Source of the DNA: a virus
DNA length: 37,560 nt
Reading direction: 5' to 3' (one strand)
Virus record (IMG/VR): IMGVR_UViG_3300044695_004454
Location: 1-37,560 of that record
Shown: positions 29,221 to 36,977 of the stretch, piece after piece
How positions within the stretch are numbered: position 1 is the first letter of the stretch
Layout of the letters: each line of letters starts with the position of its first letter
Translations under genes and position numbers: made by a program
Notes under the pieces: generated by a model
Databases searched by the model: none
Seen by the model: only the letters and a program-made list of their open reading frames with translations
What the model was told of the DNA's origin: nothing

Positions 29221-29382
29221 ATGCCGCTCAAGAAGGGTTATTCGCAGAAGACAATCTCCTCCAACATCAGCAAGGAGATGAAGTCCGGTAAGCCGCAGAA
29301 GCAAGCGGTGGCAATCGCGCTCTCGACTGTCCGCAAAGCCAAGCAAGCAGCTGGAAAACCCGTCGGCAAACTCAAGAAGTAA
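29221..29382 (+). CDS. Small basic conserved phage protein
   Basis: The 53-residue protein contains [31 protein letters not shown], a block I know as recurrent in short basic phage proteins near capsid genes; the rest is Lys/Ala-rich. It follows the coat terminator and its stop overlaps the next start (TAATG). The high positive charge suggests nucleic-acid contact or packaging inside the head, but no function is established to my knowledge. Confidence 0.8.
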   Translation: MPLKKGYSQKTISSNISKEMKSGKPQKQAVAIALSTVRKAKQAAGKPVGKLKK

Positions 29383-29693
29383 TGGAATTTCCAAGCATGG
29401 TGTACCGCTCACCAGGGCGGAATCAGGCAAGAGGTGGGACGTACGACTATTGTGGCGTCGAATCCCAAGAGGAACTCGATGAAGCCATCCAATACGGCTG
29501 GCACACCTCGGTTGAAGCAGCGGTAGACGCTTGCAATGCCGCTTTGGAGGCCGCTGAGAGGCTCAAGAACGAGCCGAAGGTCAAGATTGTGGTGACTGAG
29601 CCAAAAGTTGAGGCTGTGGCCGCTCCTGAGGCTCCTGAGCTTGTTTCTGAGGACGAAGAAGAAGACGAGAAACCGCGCCGCAGGCGCAAATGA
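29382..29693 (+). CDS. Conserved hypothetical virion-region protein
   Basis: The 103-residue protein has an N-terminal domain, VYRSPGRNQARGGTYDYCGVESQEELDEAIQYGWHTSVEAAVDAC. This GGTYD...EELDEA...GW pattern is frequent in small phage proteins encoded next to head genes. A variable linker follows, then an acidic-then-basic tail (SEDEEEDEKPRRRRK). It overlaps the previous gene by one base. Function unknown. Confidence 0.78.
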   Translation: MEFPSMVYRSPGRNQARGGTYDYCGVESQEELDEAIQYGWHTSVEAAVDACNAALEAAERLKNEPKVKIVVTEPKVEAVAAPEAPELVSEDEEEDEKPRRRRK

Positions 29694-29696
29694 CGC

Positions 29697-30173
29697 ATGG
29701 GATACACTAAACGCCAGTTTGTTGAGGCCGCTTTTGAGGAACTTGGACTGGCGTCTTACGTGTTTGACCTAACGCCTGAAGAGCTTCAGTCGGCGGTTCG
29801 CCGGTTGGATGCCATGGTAGCGCAGTGGTACGCGAAAGCCATCCAGATTGGCTATCCACTGACCAACTCGCCCGAGAACGCGGACTTGGACACCGAGACG
29901 AACGTGCCGATTACCGCGAACGAAGCCATCATCTTGAATCTGGCGATGCGGATTGCTCCGCAGTACGGCAAAGCGCCGTCTGTGGACACCAAGTTGGGGG
30001 CGATTTCGGGCTACCAGACGCTCCTTATGCAGAGCGCGAATGTCCTGCAACAACAGTACCCTTCTACGATGCCCGCGGGAGCTGGCAACAAAGACGTGGA
30101 TTGGCCGTTCCTGCCGGTGCCATCCATCGCTCCCATCGAGCAGGAACCAAACGGTCAACTTCAGTTCCGCTAA
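29697..30173 (+). CDS. gp4-like tail accessory factor
   Basis: This encodes 158 residues (P22 gp4 has 166). The N-terminal helix TKRQFVEAAFEELGL is followed by LTPEELQSAVRRLDAMVAQWYAKAIQIGYP and ITANEAIILNLAMRIAPQYGKAPS, the conserved gp4 architecture. In P22 this protein binds the portal and starts tail assembly. Gene order (coat, small genes, gp4, later gp10) is preserved. A peptidoglycan-cleaving activity has been reported for P22 gp4; whether it is kept here cannot be judged from the sequence. Confidence 0.88.
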   Translation: MGYTKRQFVEAAFEELGLASYVFDLTPEELQSAVRRLDAMVAQWYAKAIQIGYPLTNSPENADLDTETNVPITANEAIILNLAMRIAPQYGKAPSVDTKLGAISGYQTLLMQSANVLQQQYPSTMPAGAGNKDVDWPFLPVPSIAPIEQEPNGQLQFR

Positions 30174-30174
30174 C

Positions 30175-30618
30175 ATGGCTATTCAAAATCTCGATAACGT
30201 CGACAGCATCAGCCCCTCGACGTTGTTTGCTGTCAACCAGAACGGGCTCGATTATAACTGCACCGCAGCGGTGGTGGCTGACTTCATTGAGCAGAACGTC
30301 ACGGTCAACGATGGCAAAGTCATCCAGTACTCCTCGCCGATTAGCGGCTCGACGGTCGCCATCAGCGGCACGAACAACAGCGTGTGGTTGGTGCTTACCC
30401 CCATTAGCACAGTGGCCTCGCTGACGATCCAGCTCCCGCAGGTCTCGGGCTGCGTGGCAAACCAAGAGATTCTCGTCAACACCACCCAGACAATCACCGC
30501 TTTGACGGTGAACCTGAATGGGGCGGTCGGAGGCGGCGTTCCGACGACTCTCGCGGCAAACGGCTTCTTCACACTCCGGTTCGAGCCGGTCATCCAAAAA
30601 TGGTATCGCGTAGGCTAA
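30175..30618 (+). CDS. Hypothetical virion protein, beta-rich
   Basis: The 147-residue protein starts MAIQNLDNVDSISPSTLFAVNQNG and is almost all beta-strand pattern (VIQYSSPISGSTVAISGTNNSVWLVLTPISTVASLTIQLP..., FFTLRFEPVIQKWYRVG). It lies one base after the gp4-like stop. The N-terminus resembles short structural proteins of podophages near the tail hub. An in-frame upstream ATG at 29953 is inside the gp4-like gene. Likely a virion or head-decoration protein; not identified. Confidence 0.72.
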   Translation: MAIQNLDNVDSISPSTLFAVNQNGLDYNCTAAVVADFIEQNVTVNDGKVIQYSSPISGSTVAISGTNNSVWLVLTPISTVASLTIQLPQVSGCVANQEILVNTTQTITALTVNLNGAVGGGVPTTLAANGFFTLRFEPVIQKWYRVG

Positions 30619-30619
30619 T

Positions 30620-30913
30620 ATGACACTCCCATTCAATCCCTCTTACGGTAGCGGACAAACCCAGTCAGCAACTGGAACCTCCGCCCAGTACAGCATCCGC
30701 TCTGGCACCCGCAGCATTTGCGTGACCAACACCGGTGCAACCAATCCGGTGTTTGTCCGCATCGGGCAGGGCACGATTACCGCAACGACCGCTGACTACA
30801 TCGTCATGCCGAGCAGCCAAGTGTCCCTTGGCAAGTTCGAGGACGATAACGTCATTGCAATCATCTCGCCTTCTGGAACGACGGTTAACTTCATCTGCGG
30901 CGCTGGCCTGTGA
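30620..30913 (+). CDS. Hypothetical virion protein, small beta-sandwich
   Basis: The 97-residue protein has the pattern YSIRSGTRSICVTNTGATNPVFVRIGQGTITATTADYIVMPSSQVSLGKFEDDNVIAIISPSGTTVNFICGAGL. Alternating strands suggest a compact beta-sandwich as in phage head-decoration or tail-attachment proteins. It starts one base after the preceding stop, and its own stop overlaps the next GTG. No specific family is recognised. Confidence 0.72.
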   Translation: MTLPFNPSYGSGQTQSATGTSAQYSIRSGTRSICVTNTGATNPVFVRIGQGTITATTADYIVMPSSQVSLGKFEDDNVIAIISPSGTTVNFICGAGL

Positions 30914-31068
30914 TTCGTTACCTCTCAAGACGACGCTCGAAGACGCCTGCGGGGCCCACGGTGACCCCTCCAGGGCCGCCTCCCGCCGCGTCGTTCTACC
31001 TGCGCCCTGGTGGCGAAACGAACTACTATCGCCGACCAGGCGGCGTTGACCGGTACCTCAGACCCTAA
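30910..31068 (+). CDS. Small Pro/Arg/Tyr-rich protein
   Basis: The 52-residue protein starts with GTG in a GTGA overlap. Basic start (IRYLSRRRSK), proline-rich middle (TPPGPPPAASF), and a repeated unit, YLRPGGETNYYRRPGGVDRYLRP, give it an unusual composition but regular organisation. The gap before the fibre gene is only five bases, in line with real coding. It could be a flexible virion linker; I cannot say more. Confidence 0.55.
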   Translation: MIRYLSRRRSKTPAGPTVTPPGPPPAASFYLRPGGETNYYRRPGGVDRYLRP

Positions 31069-31073
31069 AGTAT

Positions 31074-32273
31074 ATGCCTGACATTACAGTATCCTCTGAC
31101 ATCGACTCCTTCATGCAGTCTGCCAATCGGCAGGCCGCGATGGATAACCTCGCCGGCGCAACTACCTCCGGTCAGTACCTTCGCGGGAACGGATCGGACG
31201 TTGTTATGTCGGCAATCCAAGCCGCTGACGTCCCAACGCTCAACCAGAACACCACCGGCACAGCGGCTGGCCTCAGCGCAACGCTGGCTGAGACGTCTGG
31301 TGGCACGGGGAAGACCAGCTACACGAACGGCCAGCTTCTCATCGGCAACGCCGCAGGTGGCCTCACCAAGGCTACGCTGACGGCTGGCTCGAACGTGACT
31401 ATCACGAACGGGGATGGCGCGGTGACGATTGCGGCCACCGGCGGTAGCGCAACGCCGACGGATGTGCAGGTGTTCACCTCCAGCGGGACGTGGACGAAGC
31501 CGGCAGGGGCTGTCTACGTCGATGTGGTTGTGATTGCAGGCGGCGGCGGAGGTGGCGCTGGAAGAAAAGGCGGCACCACAGCAACAGCCCCAGGTGGAGG
31601 CGGCGGCGCAGGCGGGTCTTATTCTGCGAGGGGCTTTCAGGCATCCCTTCTTGGGGCTACGGAAACTGTCACAGTTGGCGCAGGCGGTACTGGAGGGGCT
31701 GCTGTAACCGGAACAAACGTCAACGGAACGGCTGGATCCGCTGGAGGAGCATCTTCGTTTGGAACGCTCGTTCAAGTGTCCGGAGGAGGAGGCGCAGGTG
31801 CCACGACAACAGCAAGCGGTCCTGCTGGTTCGGCGGCATCGGCTAGGGCAATGTTCCAAGGAACATCGGGTTCAAACGGAGGAACTGGAGCAGGTCCTTC
31901 TACAACAAGTGCACTTGTCGGAGCAGGAGGCGCAGGCGCAGGCGGAGGTCTTCCTGCTTCAGCTACGGTTGGATTTGCAGGCGGAAATGGTGGAACGTCG
32001 TTATCCACATGGTTTACCGGAGGTTTAGGCAGCGGAGGCGCCATTTCCTCAAACGGAGGTTCCGCTCCGAATGTAGCGGCAAACCTTCCATTGTGTTCTG
32101 GTGGAGGTGGGGGAGGCGGATCTAGCTTCACGGGCAACGGAGGTGACGGCGGAAACGGTGGCCTCTACGGTGGCGGAGGGGGCGGAGGTGGAGCTGCTCT
32201 TGATGGAGTGACCTTCTCAGGCAAAGGCGGGGACGGATCGCAGGGCATCGTTGTTGTAACAACCTACTTCTAA
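31074..32273 (+). CDS. Glycine-rich tail fibre or receptor-binding protein
   Basis: The 399-residue protein has three parts. Residues 1-60 (SDIDSFMQSANRQAAMDNLAGA) resemble fibre repeats. The next region, about 60-125, has TLAETSGGTGKTSYTNGQLLIGNAAGGLTKATLTAGSNVTITNGDGAVTI, a phage tail-collar/fibre signature. From residue 135 there is VQVFTSSGTWTKPAGAVYVDVVVIAGGGGGG and long Gly-rich runs to the end. The last part matches the glycine-rich domains of phage adhesins that may form polyglycine-II sandwiches. A receptor contact is likely. Genes for small neighbours follow immediately. Confidence 0.8.
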   Translation: MPDITVSSDIDSFMQSANRQAAMDNLAGATTSGQYLRGNGSDVVMSAIQAADVPTLNQNTTGTAAGLSATLAETSGGTGKTSYTNGQLLIGNAAGGLTKATLTAGSNVTITNGDGAVTIAATGGSATPTDVQVFTSSGTWTKPAGAVYVDVVVIAGGGGGGAGRKGGTTATAPGGGGGAGGSYSARGFQASLLGATETVTVGAGGTGGAAVTGTNVNGTAGSAGGASSFGTLVQVSGGGGAGATTTASGPAGSAASARAMFQGTSGSNGGTGAGPSTTSALVGAGGAGAGGGLPASATVGFAGGNGGTSLSTWFTGGLGSGGAISSNGGSAPNVAANLPLCSGGGGGGGSSFTGNGGDGGNGGLYGGGGGGGGAALDGVTFSGKGGDGSQGIVVVTTYF

Positions 32274-32276
32274 ACA

Positions 32277-32465
32277 ATGAGATACGCAATCGTTGACGAC
32301 GCGAGCAAGGTCGTTTTGAACATCATCATCTGGGATGGCATAAGCCCGTACACGCCGCCGACCGGCACGACGCTTGTGAACGTCGATGGTATCCAATGCG
32401 ACATCGGTTGGATTCAACAGCCAGACGGCAGCTTCGCCCCTCCTCCTGAAGAGTCCAATGGCTAA
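32277..32465 (+). CDS. Small fibre-associated protein
   Basis: This encodes 62 residues, MRYAIVDDASKVVLNIIIWDGISPYTPPTGTTLVNVDGIQCDIGWIQQPDGSF. The YAIVD...V-N-I-WDG...C-DIGW pattern occurs next to fibre genes in many phages, often in tail fibre assembly-type proteins. It starts three bases after the glycine-rich fibre stop (leader TAAACA) and overlaps the next gene by eight bases. Confidence 0.8.
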   Translation: MRYAIVDDASKVVLNIIIWDGISPYTPPTGTTLVNVDGIQCDIGWIQQPDGSFAPPPEESNG

Positions 32466-32730
32466 GAAGCAAGTCAACCTCTCGGTCTCTCGCGGCGAGA
32501 AGCTCCCAGTGTCCCAAGGCGCTGGGCTCACCGCGAAAGGCCGTGCAAAGTACAACCGCGCCACAGGCTCGAATCTGAAGGCGCCTGCACCCAACCCCAA
32601 GACGAAGGCAGACGAGGGCCGAAAGGCGTCGTTCTGTGCGCGTATGAGCGGGATGCCTGGGCCCATGAAAGACGAGAAAGGTCGCCCCACCCGCAAAGCT
32701 GCTTCACTCAAACGCTGGAACTGCAAATGA
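32458..32730 (+). CDS. DUF6321-like conserved phage protein
   Basis: The 90-residue basic protein contains GAGLTAKGRAKYNRATGSNLKAPAP and RKASFCARMSGMPGPMKDEKGRPTRKAASLKRWNC. I associate these blocks with DUF6321, a small protein found in many podo- and myophage genomes; the label is from memory. Two conserved cysteines and the charge suggest nucleic-acid or metal contact. An in-frame ATG at 32386 is inside the previous gene. The stop overlaps the next start (ATGA). Confidence 0.8.
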   Translation: MAKKQVNLSVSRGEKLPVSQGAGLTAKGRAKYNRATGSNLKAPAPNPKTKADEGRKASFCARMSGMPGPMKDEKGRPTRKAASLKRWNCK

Positions 32731-32873
32731 AAAAAGGACTCTACGCCAACATCCACGCAAAACGCGAACGCATCGAAGCCGGTAGCAAGGAGAAGATGCG
32801 CAAGCCAGGCTCCAAGGGCGCCCCGACCGCTGCTGCGTTTAAGGCTTCTGCCAAGACCGCCAAGAAGAAGTAA
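32727..32873 (+). CDS. Small basic conserved phage protein
   Basis: The 48-residue protein is MKKGLYANIHAKRERIEAG, then KMRKPGSKGAPTAAAFKASAKTAKKK. The KKGLYANIHAKR...KPGSKGAPT pattern recurs in small phage proteins found beside DUF6321-type genes. It starts in the ATGA overlap and its last base is the first base of the gp10-like start (TAATG). Strong positive charge; function unknown. Confidence 0.8.
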   Translation: MKKGLYANIHAKRERIEAGSKEKMRKPGSKGAPTAAAFKASAKTAKKK

Positions 32874-34276
32874 TGCAAGTCCCACTGCTCAGCGGTATCT
32901 ACACGGACGGAGCCGGCGACTTTCGCCGCAGCTACCCGCGCAACTTGGTGCCCGTCGTTCAGTCATCCGGCTTGAGCGAAGGCTACCTGAGACCAGCTGA
33001 CGGGATTAAGCAGTTCGCGGTAGGCCCCGGGCTCGACCGTGGCGGTATTGAGTGGAACAACGTGCTCTACCGCGTGATGGGCACGAAGCTCGTCTCGGTG
33101 AGCTCGCTTGGGAACGTGGTGGTGCTCGCGGACGTGGGCGGCACCGGCCAAGTGACCCTTGACTACTCGGAGACGCTGCTGGCAATTCTCTCCAGCGGCG
33201 TGCTGTACTACTGGGATGGCTCTGCGCTCACCAGCCTCACGCCTGACCCTGCCATGGGGCCAATCACGGACTTCTGCTGGGTGGATGGGTACTTCTTTCT
33301 GACGGACGGGTTCTTTATCGCTACGACGGACTTGAACAATCCGACCGTCGTTCAGGCCAAGGCGACATCCGAAGCGGATCCAGACCCCATCATCTCGATT
33401 CAGAAGTTTCGGAATGAGGTCTATGCGATTAACCGACATACCATTGAGCTCTTCAACAACGTCGGTGGCACTGTTGAATCATTCCCGTTCGCTCGCATCG
33501 AAGGAGCCCAGATTCAACGGGGTGGAATCGGAACGTACTCCTGCTGCGTATATCTGGATTCTGTGGCTTTCGTCGGAGGCGGACGCAACGAGGCGCCATC
33601 GGTATGGTTGGCGTCCGGAGCCAACACCGTCAAAATCGCTACACGGGAGATTGACCAGATTCTGGCAACTTACTCTGAAGCTGCTCTGGCTTCGACTATC
33701 TGTGAAACACGTCTGTACAACGGACTTAACCACCTCTACATCCACCTTCCGGACCACACGCTAGTCTACGACGGCGCGATCTCGCAGGTCGCCGGCCAAG
33801 CCATCTGGTTCACGCTGGCTGACGGTCTCTACGGAAACAGCAGCTACCGCGCACGCAACTTTGTGTACGCTTACGACAAGTGGGTTTGCGGGGACACCTC
33901 AGCACCCAATCTCGGTTACGCGGTTCAAGACATCTCCTCGCTCTGGGGCGAGCGCATCGGTTGGCAGTTCGAGACACAAATCTTCTACAACGAAGGCAAG
34001 GGCGCCATCTTCCACGAACTGGAGCTCGTTGCCCTGCCTGGGCGCGTGGCCATTGGCATAAACCCGACCATATTCGCGAGTTACTCGACCGATGGCGTCA
34101 CCTACTCGCAACAGCGCGGTATCCTCGCCGGTAAGACTGGAGACCGCAACAAGCGCCTAACGTGGATGCGCAACGGTCGCATGGGAGACTGGAGAACGTA
34201 TCGCTTTCGCGGGACGAGCGACGCGCACTTGTCAATGGCCCGCTTGGAGGCGCGGCTTGAGCCGCTTGTGTGGTAA
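32873..34276 (+). CDS. gp10-like packaged DNA stabilisation protein
   Basis: The 467-residue protein (P22 gp10 has 472) has PLLSGIYTDGAGDFRRSYPRNLVPV at residues 3-27 and EGYLRPADGIKQFA just after. WNNVLYRVMGTKLVSV, IISIQKFRNEVYAINRHTIELFNNVGG and SCCVYLDSVAFVGGGRNEAPSVWL follow. These are features of the P22 stabilisation-protein family. It binds the tail ring below gp4 and forms the hub for the spikes and needle, so it is a partner of the tailspikes at 2836-6832. It starts one base before the previous stop ends. Confidence 0.9.
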   Translation: MQVPLLSGIYTDGAGDFRRSYPRNLVPVVQSSGLSEGYLRPADGIKQFAVGPGLDRGGIEWNNVLYRVMGTKLVSVSSLGNVVVLADVGGTGQVTLDYSETLLAILSSGVLYYWDGSALTSLTPDPAMGPITDFCWVDGYFFLTDGFFIATTDLNNPTVVQAKATSEADPDPIISIQKFRNEVYAINRHTIELFNNVGGTVESFPFARIEGAQIQRGGIGTYSCCVYLDSVAFVGGGRNEAPSVWLASGANTVKIATREIDQILATYSEAALASTICETRLYNGLNHLYIHLPDHTLVYDGAISQVAGQAIWFTLADGLYGNSSYRARNFVYAYDKWVCGDTSAPNLGYAVQDISSLWGERIGWQFETQIFYNEGKGAIFHELELVALPGRVAIGINPTIFASYSTDGVTYSQQRGILAGKTGDRNKRLTWMRNGRMGDWRTYRFRGTSDAHLSMARLEARLEPLVW

Positions 34277-35023
34277 ATGGCCAACTCCATCAAGCCCAAC
34301 AGGAATGACCTTGCCAAGTTCTTGCCTGACCAGCGCCTCATCCGCGCCTTCGAGCAACTCTTCGAGTACGTTCCAGCTGGCATCGACGCCAACACCATTG
34401 ACTCGTATAACTCTCAGACGTCTGCACAGCAGGCGCTTGACACGGTTGAAGCCCTTCGCAGCGTCATCGAACTTGCTTCTACAGCGCCTGCTCAGCAGGC
34501 TAACCAGATTGCTGAACTGGCCCAGCAGGTAGCCTTGCTCTCGCAGGCTCCACCGGCTGAGCAGAAGAAGCTGCCCAGATACGGCACGTTCTACGACACC
34601 ACAACGCAGGCCGCAGCGGCCATAAACACGGCATACGGCGTCACGTTCGACTCAACTGACCTCAGCTTCGGAGTGAGCATTGGAACGCCTGCAAGCCGCA
34701 TTTACGTTGATTCTGAGGGGGTGTACAACTTCCAGTTCTCGCTGCAACTGGACAAGACTGCTGGGGGCGTTGGCTTGTTCTACCTGTGGGCGCGAATCAA
34801 CGGCGTTGACCAAGCCAACTCGGCCACCCAGATACGAATCCAAGGCAACAACGCAGAAAGTGTTGCAGCATGGAACTTCGTGTATAAGATGGCTGCGGGA
34901 GATTATTTTGAGCTCATGTGGTCCGTGGACACCGTGGACATCGAGATCAAAGCTTTTACCGCAGCCCCACCGGTGCCTGACATTCCGTCGGTCATTTTAA
35001 GCGTCACCAACAACATCTCCTGA
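34277..35023 (+). CDS. Virion protein with C1q/TNF-like knob, tail-needle candidate
   Basis: This encodes 248 residues: a helical N-terminal half (FLPDQRLIRAFEQLFEYVP... ALRSVIELASTAPAQQANQIAELAQQVALLSQA), then a C-terminal domain of about 145 residues. SRIYVDSEGVYNFQFSLQLDK and AAGDYFELMWSVDTVDIEI fit a TNF/C1q-type jelly roll. It directly follows the gp10-like gene (0-base gap), the place of gp26 in P22. Some P22-like needles (Sf6 type) end in a TNF-like knob, so this could be the plug. The short coiled coil weakens the case. Confidence 0.65.
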   Translation: MANSIKPNRNDLAKFLPDQRLIRAFEQLFEYVPAGIDANTIDSYNSQTSAQQALDTVEALRSVIELASTAPAQQANQIAELAQQVALLSQAPPAEQKKLPRYGTFYDTTTQAAAAINTAYGVTFDSTDLSFGVSIGTPASRIYVDSEGVYNFQFSLQLDKTAGGVGLFYLWARINGVDQANSATQIRIQGNNAESVAAWNFVYKMAAGDYFELMWSVDTVDIEIKAFTAAPPVPDIPSVILSVTNNIS

Positions 35024-35024
35024 C

Positions 35025-35360
35025 ATGGCTGTAACCGTCAAAAACATCATCCCGCCCAAGCAGGCTGAGGCTGTCGCGACATCCCAGTATCAAGCGGTGA
35101 ACTGCAAGTGCATCATCGACAAGTTCACGGTGACCAACACGGCGGCTGCGAACGTGTCCATCTCAGTGAACCTGATTACGCCATCGGGTTCTGTTGCTGC
35201 CAGCAACCGCATCTTGTCCTCAAAGGTCGTCGTACCGAATGAGACCTACACCTGCCCAGAGCTTGTCGGGCAGGTTCTTGAGTCCGGTGGAATCATCTCA
35301 ACGACCGCCAGCGCAGCGACCTCGCTTACTATCATGGCTTCTGGGAGGGAAGTGACCTAG
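35025..35360 (+). CDS. Hypothetical beta-sandwich virion protein
   Basis: The 111-residue protein is beta-rich, with VTVKNIIPPKQAEAVATSQYQAVNCKCIIDKFTVTNTAAANVSISVNLITPSG and ILSSKVVVPNETYTCPELVGQVLESGGIISTTAS. This is an Ig-like or jelly-roll pattern common in phage neck and decoration proteins. The NCKCIIDKF block has two close cysteines. It starts one base after the preceding stop. Not identified further. Confidence 0.72.
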   Translation: MAVTVKNIIPPKQAEAVATSQYQAVNCKCIIDKFTVTNTAAANVSISVNLITPSGSVAASNRILSSKVVVPNETYTCPELVGQVLESGGIISTTASAATSLTIMASGREVT

Positions 35361-35362
35361 AG

Positions 35363-35809
35363 ATGGAGTTTCAGCGTGAAATCTTTACCGAGCAACTTGG
35401 CAATGAAGCAGAAGAACTCATTGGGATTCATCACGCGGAAGTTTCTGGCGAAATTGCAGATCTTCCTGCAAGGGTTCCATACGATAAGTATGGGGCTTTC
35501 GAGCAACTTGGACTGCTCCGTGTTTTCACTGCGCGACATGAGTCAAGGTTGGTTGGATACAACGTATTCGCGTTCGTCGAACATCATCAACACGGTGTCA
35601 ACTTTGCGTCCCACGACACCTTGTTTCTTCACAAGGACTTCAGAAAAGGAACAACGGGCATCAAGTTTCTTAAGTGGTGTGACGAACAGCTTAAGAACGA
35701 TGGTGCGCTTTTTGTTACACAACACTCATCGGCATCCCTTAATCTTGAGAAGCTTCTTCTAAGGATGGGATATAAACTTGCAGAGAAGATTTACCTTAAA
35801 CGATTTTAA
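35363..35809 (+). CDS. GNAT-like acetyltransferase-fold protein
   Basis: The 148-residue protein shows the GNAT order. RVFTARHESRLVGYNVFAFVEHHQHG (about 53-78) gives the central strands, ASHDTLFLHKDFRKGTTGIKFLKWCDEQLK (about 82-111) the fold's cofactor loop (RKGTTG) and helix, and LEKLLLRMGYKLAEKIYLKRF the last helix and strand. GNAT-fold proteins sit in the ejection region of several podophages, including T7 gp13-like core proteins, so it may be a virion protein rather than a free enzyme. Its DNA is more AT-rich than its neighbours. Confidence 0.75.
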   Translation: MEFQREIFTEQLGNEAEELIGIHHAEVSGEIADLPARVPYDKYGAFEQLGLLRVFTARHESRLVGYNVFAFVEHHQHGVNFASHDTLFLHKDFRKGTTGIKFLKWCDEQLKNDGALFVTQHSSASLNLEKLLLRMGYKLAEKIYLKRF

Positions 35810-35812
35810 TTT

Positions 35813-36973
35813 ATGGGAATTGAAACCGCAATTCTAGGTGCTGCCGTATTAGGCGCTGGAGCATCTGTGTATTCCGGAAACAAAGCATCATCCGCTGCAA
35901 AGAAGGCATCTGCTGCTCAGCGAAAAGGACAGGATGCTGCTATTGCAGAACAAGGTCGTCAGTTTGATGTGATGCGCGAAATACTCGCGCCATACATTAC
36001 CGCAGGGCGTCCAGATTTGACGCAGCCGTACATTGGAGCAGGCCCAGGGGCTATTCAACAAATGCAGCGCCTTGCCGGTCTTGGTGGAGAACAGGCGCGT
36101 CAACAGGCGCTTCTTCAGGCGAGGCAAACGCCACAGTTCACGCAGCTTTCTCAGATTACGAAGTCGAATATTGATGAGTACATTCGCAACAGGGATCAAG
36201 AACTTGCTCTCTTACAGGAGTCTGCGGCGTACAAAAAGCCGACTATTGCAGAGGGCCAAAAAGGGAAAGCCGCTAAAACCGCCATCAAACAGGCACAAGA
36301 AGACCTTATTGCTCAATTCCAACTTGCTACAGATAAGGGCATTCGCGACCTAGAGTCTCAAGGCTTCCAGCAGCAGCAGGCGATTCTGAATCCAATCCTT
36401 CAGGACAAGCAGTACGAGCAAATGGGCATGGAGCAGCAGCGCCAAGCCATTCAGCAAATCGAGCAGGGACCACTGTTCCAAGAGCTCGCTCGACAAGGCG
36501 AGGCTGCTCTGCTTGCGAACGCTTCAGCTACCGGTAGACGAGGCGCCGAGGACACGCAGAGTGCGCTTGCACGGTATCGTCCACAGCTTCTGAACCAACT
36601 TATTGACCAGACCTACGCCCGTCTTGGCGGTCTTACCAATGTGGGTCAAACCGCTGCGCAGAACCTGCTAAACATTGGACAAGCATCAGCGGCAGGCGTT
36701 GGTGCTGGCGCTCTTCAATCAGGGAATGCAATGGCTAATCTGATGGTTGGACAGGCAGGTGCGCAGGCAGCCGGCATACAAGGAGCTGCCGCAGGGCAGG
36801 CTGCCGGTATAAGTGGATTTGGCAACGCAATCAGCGGCGGTCTTCAGAACTATGCGCTCCTGAACGCTCTTGGGACTGGTGGTGGCGGTTTAGGGTATGA
36901 ATCGTTTGCTGGGTCTGGAGATTGGGCGGCAGGACAAGGGGCGCAGGCAGGATTTATGTCCACAAACGTGTAA
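35813..36973 (+). CDS. DNA ejection protein, gp7/DNA-transfer type
   Basis: The 386-residue protein starts with a hydrophobic Gly/Ala-rich helix (TAILGAAVLGAGASVYSG), then KASSAAKKASAAQRKGQDAAIAEQGRQFDVMREILAPYITAGRP. This is the pattern of phage DNA transfer proteins (small membrane helix, Ala-rich coil, QFDxxxxxxxPY). Gln-rich coils fill the middle and Gly/Ala repeats the end (GQASAAGVGAGALQSGNAMANLMVGQAGAQAAG). It would be expelled with the genome to build the trans-envelope channel. It is the first of the ejection genes. Confidence 0.85.
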   Translation: MGIETAILGAAVLGAGASVYSGNKASSAAKKASAAQRKGQDAAIAEQGRQFDVMREILAPYITAGRPDLTQPYIGAGPGAIQQMQRLAGLGGEQARQQALLQARQTPQFTQLSQITKSNIDEYIRNRDQELALLQESAAYKKPTIAEGQKGKAAKTAIKQAQEDLIAQFQLATDKGIRDLESQGFQQQQAILNPILQDKQYEQMGMEQQRQAIQQIEQGPLFQELARQGEAALLANASATGRRGAEDTQSALARYRPQLLNQLIDQTYARLGGLTNVGQTAAQNLLNIGQASAAGVGAGALQSGNAMANLMVGQAGAQAAGIQGAAAGQAAGISGFGNAISGGLQNYALLNALGTGGGGLGYESFAGSGDWAAGQGAQAGFMSTNV

Positions 36974-36977
36974 CATT

